From the NCBI GenBank assembly GCA_024689165.1, contig JAILDS010000212.1:1-19168 (forward strand): DNA of 19,168 nt, written 5' to 3'. Under the pieces are notes generated by a model. That model did not search any database. It was given only the letters and a program-made list of their open reading frames with translations, and had not been told where the DNA came from. The number at the start of each line of letters is the position of its first letter. Position 1 is the stretch's first letter. Shown here piece by piece: positions 6,915 through 16,479 of this stretch. The translations under genes and the position numbers were made by a program. The stretch comes from Clostridia bacterium (GTDB taxonomy: Bacteria; Bacillota; Clostridia; Oscillospirales; Acutalibacteraceae).

Positions 6915-8201
6915 TTAAGGCTTTAGAGACGTAAGCGGAACGACAAAAACACCGGACTCAGGATCCTGCCACACGGCTTCAAGATGTCCCGTAATCACAC
7001 ACATAAACGCAGGTTTCTTAACAGCTCGATCTCTGAACGCGGTAAGACTTCCGATCGCTTCCGGTATGCTCCCGTCGGACAGTTTTATTTCAAAAGCTCC
7101 GTATGAGCCGTCTCTGAACTCGACAATTGCATCGACCTCAGCTCCGGACAGATTGTCACGGAAATGATACAGCCTTGCGCCGTGGTAAAGAGCGTATATC
7201 AAAAGATCCCTTTCGGCAAGAGCCTCAAAAAGCAGTCCGAAGGTCTCGTGGTCATTCAAAAGCTTATCGACTGTCAGGTCAAGCGCAGCAGCCGCAAGCG
7301 ACGGGTCTGCGAGATGCCGTTTAGCAGTCTTGCCGACCCTTGCCGAAGAACGGAAACCGAGAGAATACGCAGGCTGGTTTTCGGTCATATATAATGAATC
7401 GAGCACGCTCAGATAATCCGAGAACGTCGCGCTCGTAAGAATAAGCTCACTGCCGGAATCATATTCCTCGATGTCTCTTATCAACGTTTTGACGCCGGCA
7501 ACGCTTGATTCGTTCCTGGCAAGAGATCTTATCAGCATCCTCATTTTTTCGGGGCTGCGTTTTTTATCAGACAGCTCATGGATGTCTCTTGTTACGACCG
7601 CCTCGATATAGCTTGCGGGAATAATGCCTGCGTCGGGATCCGGAGTATCAAGATTAGCAGGCCAGCCGCCCCGAACAATGTACTGCGCAAGCTCGCCGAG
7701 CTCCACTTTTCGTATATATCCAGAGTCGACATTACCTTCAAGCATATCGCTTATGCCGACGCGTCCGTCAGAATCCCCGGATTCGAACAAGCTCATAGGA
7801 TGCATGCGCAGCGTGTCGATCCTGCCCGTGCCGGTGTGAAATACCGTTTCTCCGCCATCATCAGGCTTCAAAAGGGTAGTTGACCCCGTCAGTAAGAACT
7901 TGCCTTTGTTGCTGTCGGAGTCGCACTCATGTCTGACCGCATCCCAAATACCCGGAACAGTCTGCCACTCGTCGATCAGCTGCGGTCTCTCGTTTTTAAA
8001 AATGTATTTCGGATCAACCCTCGCAAGATCTCTCTGACTTCTATCCGTCATATATGATACGCTCGCGGCGTGATTCAGCGCTGTCCACGTCTTGCCGCAC
8101 CACTTGGGCCCCTCTATCGAAACTGCGCCGAATATACTCAGCCGCTTCTCGATCGCCAGGTCGATCAATCTTGGCTTGTAACCGGTCTTTGTCAGGCTCA
8201 T
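6915..8201 (-). CDS. AAA_14/DUF4143 ATP-binding protein
   Basis: 428 residues, standard for the large AAA_14 + DUF4143 family of unknown cellular role. Walker A is GPKWCGKT (31-38), Walker B PQLIDEWQ (73-80, acidic pair D77-E78), and a sensor-like LLTGSTTL follows near 103-110. The DUF4143 half (about 200-400) ends with a PD-(D/E)xK-nuclease-like pattern: D357 in EVDAIVEF, then E371-I-K373 in FEIKL. The fold suggests an ATPase coupled to a nuclease or nuclease-derived domain, but no substrate can be stated. The ATG at 8201 has GAGGTGG as ribosome binding site. It is monocistronic, with its own promoter overlapped by a palindrome array. By eye it is less GC-rich at third positions than its neighbours, which suggests recent acquisition. 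No toxin or antitoxin partner is adjacent. Confidence 0.88.
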   Translation of the reverse strand: MSLTKTGYKPRLIDLAIEKRLSIFGAVSIEGPKWCGKTWTALNHAASVSYMTDRSQRDLARVDPKYIFKNERPQLIDEWQTVPGIWDAVRHECDSDSNKGKFLLTGSTTLLKPDDGGETVFHTGTGRIDTLRMHPMSLFESGDSDGRVGISDMLEGNVDSGYIRKVELGELAQYIVRGGWPANLDTPDPDAGIIPASYIEAVVTRDIHELSDKKRSPEKMRMLIRSLARNESSVAGVKTLIRDIEEYDSGSELILTSATFSDYLSVLDSLYMTENQPAYSLGFRSSARVGKTAKRHLADPSLAAAALDLTVDKLLNDHETFGLLFEALAERDLLIYALYHGARLYHFRDNLSGAEVDAIVEFRDGSYGAFEIKLSDGSIPEAIGSLTAFRDRAVKKPAFMCVITGHLEAVWQDPESGVFVVPLTSLKP

Positions 8202-8218
8202 ATTACCACCTCGAACGT

Positions 8219-8247
8219 ATCATAACACTTTACTGATAACTTTTCAA
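8219..8247 (-). promoter_or_regulatory. Promoter of the DUF4143 ATPase
   Basis: Minus strand: -35 TTGAAA (8242-8247), exactly 17 bp, -10 TATGAT (8219-8224). The -35 box and most of the spacer coincide with the gene-proximal palindrome copy (8233-8247), so a protein bound there would occlude RNA polymerase. Confidence 0.7.
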
Positions 8248-8315
8248 GTATTTTACTGATAACTTTTCAGAGGATTTACTGATCACTTTTCAGAAGTTTT
8301 ACTGATAACTTTTCA
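8229..8315. repeat. Four 18-bp repeats at 23-bp pitch, each with a near-palindrome
   Basis: The unit TTTACTGATAACTTTTCA occurs at 8229-8246, 8252-8269, 8275-8292 and 8298-8315. Three copies are identical; the third has one change (GATCAC for GATAAC). The period is exactly 23 bp, and the 5-bp spacers differ (AGTAT, GAGGA, GAAGT). Within each copy lies the 15-bp imperfect palindrome CTGATAACTTTTCAG, with six of seven pairs complementary (last base A in copy 1; one further mismatch in copy 3). Conserved cores with variable spacers point to a selected protein-binding array rather than recent slippage. It starts 27 bases upstream of the ATPase start codon. Confidence 0.9.
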
Positions 8316-8320
8316 GAAAT

Positions 8321-8346
8321 GACCGGAGCCCGCGCGGACTCCGGTC
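8321..8346 (-). terminator. Perfect 8-bp hairpin between alaS and the palindrome array
   Basis: GACCGGAG (8321-8328) and CTCCGGTC (8339-8346) form a perfect GC-rich stem around a 10-nt loop. Read on the minus strand it lies 174 bases past the alaS stop and is followed only by ATTTCT, so it may end alaS transcription inefficiently. Confidence 0.45.
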
Positions 8347-8392
8347 AAATCATATTCCGTTTGGGATCGGGAAAGATCGGTTCTGTATTCGT

Positions 8393-8522
8393 TATCCGCA
8401 ATTGCTGGCAAAGCGAACAACTGTGTTCTTCCGCAAAGCGGCAGGTTTTCGGCTATCGGCATATTACGAGCTTTGCGAGTAACAAGGTTCTGTCGCAACG
8501 CGGCAGGTTCTTATCTGCTATC
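8393..8522. repeat. Degenerate 65-bp tandem duplication downstream of alaS
   Basis: Two adjacent units, 8458-8522 and 8393-8457, align over most of their length on the minus strand. Shared blocks are GATAGC, AACCTGCCGC, TTGCG, AGAAC and GTT..CGC. The last two bases of the first unit are inside the alaS stop codon. Similar short peptides (NLPRCDRTLL and NLPLCGRTQL) appear in translation, but in frames broken by stops. The 8202-8520 gap holds this, the hairpin, the palindrome array and the ATPase promoter; I see no gene. Confidence 0.6.
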
Positions 8523-11172
8523 AGCCGTCCAGTCCAAGCAGCTCCGCCAGAGCCTTTTCTCCTGCGGCGAGGGCGGCGGGGATGGCGGAGGCGTCCTTCA
8601 TGCCCGCCATGGCCATGTCCTTTTTGCCGCCGCCGTTGCCTCCGGCGGCCTGCGCTGCGGCGCGGACGAGCTTCCCGGCGTCGGCTCCGGCGGCTACAGC
8701 TCCGGCTCCGCAGGCGCAGACGATATTTCCGCTGCCCTTTTCCGCATTGGAGCATGCAAGGAGCACGACCCTGTCGTCAGCCTTGACCGCGTCGGCGAGG
8801 CCTCTCAGCTCGTCGGGCGTTTTCGCGCCGACGTCAGCGGACACGAAGCTCAGCGCGCCTATCTTCTTTTCACCGGACATAATCGACGCGCCGGCGTTTT
8901 TGGCGAGCTCTCCGTTGAGGCGGTCGATCTCGCGCTCGAGCTCCTTCATCTTCGCCGCGACGGCTATGGCGCGCGGCACCACGGCGGTGAGGTCGGCGAC
9001 CTTCATCGCGCCGGCGACCTGCGTGACGGTATCGATATGGCGGTATATCTCTTCAAGGGAATTCATGCCCGTCACCGCCTCGATGCGCCTGACGCCGGAA
9101 GCGACGGAGGACTCGTAAATGATCTTGAAAAGCCCCAGCTCGCCGGTGTTTTTAACGTGGGTGCCGCCGCAGAGCTCTCTTGAAAAATCGCCGACGGAGA
9201 CGACGCGCACGCTGTCGCCGTACTTTTCGCCGAACAGCGCCATAGCGCCGCTCTTTTTGGCGTCCTCAAGGCTCATTATCTCGGTGACGACGGGCGTTGC
9301 AGTAAGTATCTGCTCGTTGACGAGGCGCTCGGCTTTTCTGACCTCCTCGGGCGTCATGGCGGAGAAATGCGTAAAGTCGAAGCGAACGGTCCTGTCGGTC
9401 ACGAGCTGCCCCGCCTGCTCGACGTGGCTGCCCAGGACGCTCCTGAGCGCCGCCTGAAGAAGGTGGGCGGCGGTATGGTTCCTCGCGGTCGCGGCGCGCT
9501 TTTCGGCGTCGACCGAAGCCTCGCAGGAGTTGCCCTCGTTGACGACCCCGCGCAGGAGCTTACCCCTGTGCAGGTAAAGCCCGGACTGGGTCTTGACGGT
9601 ATCTGAGACCTCGAACTCGAAGCCCGCGGACGCGATACGCCCGGTATCGCCCTTCTGGCCGCCGCTCTCGGCGTAGAACGGCGTCGTGTCGAGCACAAGC
9701 GCGGCCTCCCCCTCGGTCAGCTCCTCTACCCTCTCGCCGCCGGCGACTATCGCGAGCACCTCTGCGCCGCCGGAAAGCTTCTCATAGCCGGTAAAGACCG
9801 TTTCGGGCACGTTCTCGAGCCCCGCGAGGGAGTTCTTCCACGCGTCTATATCGTCGCTCTTCCTCGCGCTTCTGGCTGTCTCGCGGGCCTTTGCCGCGAG
9901 GTCGAAAAAGCGCTTCTCGTCGAGGGCGATCCCTCTCTCCTCCAGCAGCTCGCGGGTCAGGTCGATGGGGAAGCCGAAGGTGTCGGCGAGCTTGAAGGCG
10001 TCGTCGCCGGAGAACAGCCCCTCGACCCTGTCCGCCATGCTGTTGAGCATGGCGAGCCCCGCGTCGACGGTGCGGTTGAAGGACTCCTCCTCGGCGGAGA
10101 TGACCTTCAGGATATAGTCCTTCTTATCGGCGAGGACGGGGTACGCGCCCTCGTTCTCGGCGATGACGGTAAGAGCGGGCTCAGTGAGGAAGGGCCTGTC
10201 TATGCCCAGCAGTCTGCCGTAGCGGGCGGCGCGGCGGAGCAGGCGGCGCAGGACGTAGCCCCTGCCCGTGTTCGACGGCGTGACGCCGTCGCCTATCATC
10301 ATGGTAGTGGAGCGGATATGGTCAGTGATGACGCGCAGAGCCACGTCGTCCTTTTCGTTTTCGTGGTACTTTTTGCAGGCGATGCTGCTTACGGTGCGCA
10401 TTATGTTCGCGACGGTGTCGACCTCAAAAAGGTTGTCCACGCCCTGGACCATGCAGGCAAGACGCTCCAGCCCCATGCCGGTGTCTATGTTCGGGTGGTC
10501 CATCAGCTCGTAATGGCCCGCCCCGTCGTTGACGAACTGCGAGAAGACGATGTTCCATACCTCGACGAAGCGGTCGCAGTCGCAGCCGGGAGCGCAGTCG
10601 GGCCTGCCGCAGCCGTATTTCTCGCCGCGGTCGACGTATATCTCGGAGCAGGGACCGCAGGGCCCGGGGCCGTGCTCCCAGAAGTTATCCTCACGCCCGA
10701 GGTGCACCATATGGTCGGGCTTCACGCCGACCTTTTTCGTCCAGATATCGTAGGCCTCGTTGTCCGTGAGCTTGCCCTCGGGGTCCTCGAACACGGAGAT
10801 ATGCAGAGAGTCCGGGTCGAGCCCGACGACTTCGGTCAGAAACTCCCACGCCCAGGGGATGGCCTCCTCCTTGAAATAGTCCGCGAAGGAAAAGTTGCCC
10901 AGCATCTCGAAATACGTGCCGTGGCGCGAGGTCTTGCCCACGCGCTCGATATCCGGCGTGCGGATGCACTTCTGGCAGGTCGTGACCCTGCGCCTGGGCG
11001 GAGTGACCTCGCCGGTGAAGAACTTTTTCATCGGCGCCATGCCGGAATTTATAAGCAGCAGGCTCTTGTCGCCCTGCGGGATGAGCGAATAGCTCGGCAG
11101 ACGCAGATGCCCCTTGCTTTCAAAGAAGGAAAGGTACATCTCGCGCAGCTCGTTCAGGCCTCTTTTTTCCAT
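8521..11172 (-). CDS. alaS: Alanine--tRNA ligase
   Basis: 883 residues, full length. AlaRS charges tRNA-Ala and edits mis-charged Ser and Gly. The class II catalytic core begins at the N-terminus (FFESKGHLRLPSYSLIP, then FTGEVTPP and CQKCIRTPDIERVG) with GPGPCGPCSE near residue 170. The editing domain has NHTAAHLLQ near 566 and CGGTH near 667, together the HxxxH and CxxxH zinc set. The C-terminal DHHA1/C-Ala domain has the glycine-rich GGNGGGKKDMAMAG. The ATG at 11172 has GGAGG eight bases upstream. The leader is only about 50 nt, too short for a T-box, so tRNA-dependent antitermination is not supported. It is transcribed alone from a perfect-consensus promoter. Confidence 0.98.
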   Translation of the reverse strand: MEKRGLNELREMYLSFFESKGHLRLPSYSLIPQGDKSLLLINSGMAPMKKFFTGEVTPPRRRVTTCQKCIRTPDIERVGKTSRHGTYFEMLGNFSFADYFKEEAIPWAWEFLTEVVGLDPDSLHISVFEDPEGKLTDNEAYDIWTKKVGVKPDHMVHLGREDNFWEHGPGPCGPCSEIYVDRGEKYGCGRPDCAPGCDCDRFVEVWNIVFSQFVNDGAGHYELMDHPNIDTGMGLERLACMVQGVDNLFEVDTVANIMRTVSSIACKKYHENEKDDVALRVITDHIRSTTMMIGDGVTPSNTGRGYVLRRLLRRAARYGRLLGIDRPFLTEPALTVIAENEGAYPVLADKKDYILKVISAEEESFNRTVDAGLAMLNSMADRVEGLFSGDDAFKLADTFGFPIDLTRELLEERGIALDEKRFFDLAAKARETARSARKSDDIDAWKNSLAGLENVPETVFTGYEKLSGGAEVLAIVAGGERVEELTEGEAALVLDTTPFYAESGGQKGDTGRIASAGFEFEVSDTVKTQSGLYLHRGKLLRGVVNEGNSCEASVDAEKRAATARNHTAAHLLQAALRSVLGSHVEQAGQLVTDRTVRFDFTHFSAMTPEEVRKAERLVNEQILTATPVVTEIMSLEDAKKSGAMALFGEKYGDSVRVVSVGDFSRELCGGTHVKNTGELGLFKIIYESSVASGVRRIEAVTGMNSLEEIYRHIDTVTQVAGAMKVADLTAVVPRAIAVAAKMKELEREIDRLNGELAKNAGASIMSGEKKIGALSFVSADVGAKTPDELRGLADAVKADDRVVLLACSNAEKGSGNIVCACGAGAVAAGADAGKLVRAAAQAAGGNGGGKKDMAMAGMKDASAIPAALAAGEKALAELLGLDG

Positions 11173-11195
11173 AGGTTAAACCTCCGTTGACGACG

Positions 11196-11212
11196 TTCCC
11201 GGACAGCGGGAA
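11196..11212 (-). other. Small leader hairpin before alaS
   Basis: TTCCCG/CGGGAA, a perfect 6-bp stem with a 5-nt loop, lies between the alaS -10 box and the ribosome binding site. Its role is unknown; it is not a T-box. Confidence 0.4.
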
Positions 11213-11224
11213 TATTACCGATGG

Positions 11225-11253
11225 ATTATACATTTTTATACGTTTACTGTCAA
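11225..11253 (-). promoter_or_regulatory. Perfect-consensus sigma-A promoter of alaS
   Basis: Minus strand: -35 TTGACA (11248-11253), exactly 17 bp, -10 TATAAT (11225-11230). All 12 hexamer positions match consensus, as expected for a highly expressed tRNA synthetase gene. Confidence 0.93.
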
Positions 11254-11291
11254 GACGGCGAAAAACGGTATGATCCTTTTCAAATATAAAA

Positions 11292-11314
11292 ATAAAAAGC
11301 CCGCCGAAGCGGGC
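11292..11314 (-). terminator. UUCG-loop terminator after the 51-residue mini-gene
   Basis: On the minus strand GCCCGC-TTCG-GCGGGC is followed by TTTTTATTTTT. A stable UUCG tetraloop with a T-rich tail is a classic intrinsic terminator. It ends the nifJ/mini-gene transcript 15 bases past the mini-gene stop. Confidence 0.92.
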
Positions 11315-11329
11315 GAAAGCAAAGCGGGA

Positions 11330-11485
11330 TCAACCGCCGATAAGGGCTCCTATGCCCAGACCGCCGATGAATTCCATGATAGTAGCCACAAACTGCTGAA
11401 TAAGATCAAAGAACAGCTTGAGGAAATCTATCCACGACTGAGTTGTCTGCGACCAGGACTCGATGTCGATCTCTTTTCCGTCCAT
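11330..11485 (-). CDS. 51-residue hydrophobic mini-protein, unknown function
   Basis: I do not recognise this family. The start at 11485 is chosen because AGGTGGT lies about seven bases upstream; a longer frame beginning at 11518 has no ribosome binding site. The acidic N-terminus (MDGKEIDIESW) is followed by a Trp/Phe/Leu/Ile-rich stretch (SWIDFLKLFFDLIQQF, about 17-32), then a glycine-rich end, IGGLGIGALIGG. It could be a membrane-inserting or amphipathic helical peptide of a leaderless-bacteriocin or modulin type; that is only inference. It has its own ribosome binding site and an excellent terminator, and lies 83 bases downstream of nifJ on the same strand, so it is either the last gene of that transcript or independently expressed. 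No immunity or export gene is adjacent. Confidence 0.7.
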   Translation of the reverse strand: MDGKEIDIESWSQTTQSWIDFLKLFFDLIQQFVATIMEFIGGLGIGALIGG

Positions 11486-11519
11486 TTTTTTCACCACCTT
11501 TTTGCTGATTTCATCCATT

Positions 11520-11538
11520 GGGGCGGGGTCGCCGCCCC
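11520..11538 (-). other. Intercistronic GC hairpin between nifJ and the mini-gene
   Basis: GGGGCGG (11532-11538) pairs with CCGCCCC (11520-11526) on the minus strand around a 5-nt loop, 30 bases after the nifJ stop. There is no T-run, so it is more likely an mRNA 3'-end stabiliser or attenuating structure than a terminator. Confidence 0.45.
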
Positions 11539-11568
11539 CGATTACAGATATATCTCAGACGACTCGGC

Positions 11569-15135
<3,567 letters not shown>

Positions 15136-15171
15136 AATAAAAGTCACACTCCTTCACAATGGTACTTGTAA

Positions 15172-15200
15172 AATTTATCACAACACCGGGGAAAAGTCAA
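15172..15200 (-). promoter_or_regulatory. Promoter of nifJ
   Basis: Minus strand: -35 TTGACT (15195-15200), 17 bp, -10 TAAATT (15172-15177). It is divergent from the yerC promoter; the two -35 boxes are about 75 bp apart. Confidence 0.6.
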
Positions 15201-15273
15201 CGCATACAGAAGAAAAGTTATTTCTTTTTAAAAAACAGAGGTCGGACCGAAAAAAAACGCCGTCAAATCGGGC

Positions 15274-15302
15274 TTTACTTTTGCATTTTAGAGTGCTAAA
15301 AT
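15274..15302 (+). promoter_or_regulatory. Promoter of the yerC operon
   Basis: -35 TTTACT (15274-15279), 17 bp, -10 TAAAAT (15297-15302). The -10 and half the spacer are inside a perfect palindrome. Confidence 0.65.
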
Positions 15303-15304
15303 GC
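15283..15304. promoter_or_regulatory. Perfect 9-bp-arm palindrome over the yerC -10 box
   Basis: Arms GCATTTTAG (15283-15291) and CTAAAATGC (15296-15304) are exactly complementary around AGTG. Its placement on the -10 box is what a repressor operator would show. Because the first gene downstream encodes a TrpR-like DNA-binding protein, autorepression is a natural inference. Confidence 0.75.
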
Positions 15305-15363
15305 GCGTAACGATCACAGAGACCGACGGGTCCGCGCCCGCAGCGGTCACTCTCATCCGAATT

Positions 15364-15385
15364 CGCGCAGCCGGGCGGCTGCGCG
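15364..15385 (+). other. Strong leader hairpin upstream of yerC
   Basis: CGCGCAGCC and GGCTGCGCG form a perfect 9-bp stem with loop GGGC in the ~105-nt leader. An upstream GACCG/CGGTC pairing (near 15321-15347) may form a second, weaker stem. No T-run follows, and I recognise no riboswitch. Confidence 0.5.
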
Positions 15386-15415
15386 GTCAGCTCGACCTCG
15401 CAAGGGAGGGAGATC

Positions 15416-15730
15416 ATGAACAAATCGACCCATAAAGTGAACTGCGATTATCTTTTTGAGGCAGTCCTCAGACTTCAGAGCAAGGAAGAATGCTACGCTT
15501 TTTTTGAGGACCTCTGCACGATCCCTGAGCTGCGCGCCCTGTCGCAGAGGCTCGTCGTCGCAAAGATGCTCACGGACGGCGTCGTCTATACGGATATCGT
15601 CGCCGCCACGGGCGCTTCCACGGCTACGATCAGCCGCGTCAACCGTTCGCTCAATTACGGCGCGAACGGCTACGGCGCCATCTTTGAGAGGCTCGACAAC
15701 GACGGCGTCAAGCCGGACCTGGAACCGTGA
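15416..15730 (+). CDS. yerC: YerC/YecD-family TrpR-like transcriptional regulator
   Basis: 104 residues, family-typical. The N-terminal helical part (LFEAVLRLQSKEECYAFFEDLCTIPELRALSQRL, in pieces, residues 13-46) and a helix-turn-helix DIVAATGASTATISRVNRSL (about 60-79) match the TrpR-superfamily YerC/YecD proteins of Firmicutes. Its regulon and ligand are not established; there is no visible Trp-operator gene here. The ATG at 15416 follows a strong GGGAGG. It heads a tight operon with a methyltransferase, hslO and an Smr gene, and its promoter has a perfect palindrome that it may bind itself. Confidence 0.93.
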   Translation: MNKSTHKVNCDYLFEAVLRLQSKEECYAFFEDLCTIPELRALSQRLVVAKMLTDGVVYTDIVAATGASTATISRVNRSLNYGANGYGAIFERLDNDGVKPDLEP

Positions 15731-16479
15731 ACGACTACCGCGCCCTCGCGTCCGTCTACGACGAGTTCATGGGCGACGTGGATTTTCCGGCTTACGCGCG
15801 GCGCTACTTCGAGCTTCTGAAAAAGCACGGCGCCGCGGAAAAGACCGTCTGCGACATCGCCTGCGGTACGGGCAACGTTTCTCTGGGACTCGTGAAGGCG
15901 GGGCTCGACCTGATATGCGTCGACCGCTCGCCGGACATGCTTTCGTCCCTTATGAACAATTTTGCCGCCGCGGGCGTACCCGCCCCGCTCGTGCTCTGCC
16001 AGGACATGACCGAGCTCGACCTCTACGGGACCGTCGGCGCCTTCGTCTGCACTCTCGACGGGCTCAACCACGTTACCGACCCGAAAAAACTCGCAGAGGT
16101 GTTCCGGCTCGTTTCTCTGTTCACGGAGGAGCCCGGCGTTTTAATTTTCGACGTGAACACGGAACACAAGCACCGGGTGTCGATAGGCGACTCGAACTTT
16201 ATCTACGACGCCGACGACGCGTTCGCCGCGCGGACGACGGAATACGACGAAAAAACGAAGATCACCCGCTCCCGGCTCGACATCTTCACGCGGCGCGCCG
16301 ACGGCTTATGGGAACGCGGCGCCGACGAGGTCGCCGAAAGGGCATATTCCCTTCCGGAGCTCGAAGAGCTCGCGCGCCCCTACGGGCTCAGCCTCGTTGA
16401 GGCCTTCGACGATCTGTCCGACCGCCGCCCCGATGAAAATACGGACAGGATACTTGCAGTAATGAGGAAGACGATTTGA
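15727..16479 (+). CDS. Class I SAM-dependent methyltransferase
   Basis: 250 residues. The SAM-binding motif I is D43-I-A-C-G-T-G-N50, followed by an acidic motif II residue in LICVDRSPDML (about 61-71) and DMTELDLYGTVGAFVCTLDGLNHV (about 95-120, in pieces) for motifs III-IV. The N-terminus (YRALASVYDEFMGDVDFPAYARRYFELL, about 3-30) is characteristic of a Clostridia methyltransferase group of unknown substrate. It begins at GTG, overlapping the yerC stop as GTGA, with no independent strong ribosome binding site, so it is translationally coupled. It ends overlapping hslO. The substrate cannot be inferred from sequence. Confidence 0.9.
   Translation: MNDYRALASVYDEFMGDVDFPAYARRYFELLKKHGAAEKTVCDIACGTGNVSLGLVKAGLDLICVDRSPDMLSSLMNNFAAAGVPAPLVLCQDMTELDLYGTVGAFVCTLDGLNHVTDPKKLAEVFRLVSLFTEEPGVLIFDVNTEHKHRVSIGDSNFIYDADDAFAARTTEYDEKTKITRSRLDIFTRRADGLWERGADEVAERAYSLPELEELARPYGLSLVEAFDDLSDRRPDENTDRILAVMRKTI

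Noticed and set aside
8229..8315. CRISPR array
   Set aside because: Repeats of 18 bp with 5-bp spacers are far too short for CRISPR, no cas genes are nearby, and the array sits on a promoter.
8229..8315. Replication iterons
   Set aside because: The pitch is near that of plasmid iterons, but there is no Rep gene, partition gene or AT-rich melting region, and the flanks are chromosomal housekeeping genes.
8313..8498. 61-codon minus-strand frame between alaS and the ATPase
   Set aside because: It lies across the hairpin and the degenerate duplication, has no ribosome binding site and no recognisable domain.
10318..11190. 290-codon frame antisense to alaS
   Set aside because: Shadow of alaS with no ribosome binding site or domain; the composition is typical of antisense frames in GC-rich DNA.
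11173..11247. T-box riboswitch before alaS
   Set aside because: The leader is about 50 nt with one 6-bp hairpin; there is no T-box sequence, specifier loop or terminator/antiterminator.
15291..15299. CIRCE half-site (GAGTGCTAA) in the promoter of an operon containing Hsp33
   Set aside because: The right half matches 9 of 9, but the required TTAGCACTC is absent nine bases upstream (about 2 of 9 match). The motif is better explained by the symmetric 9-bp palindrome.
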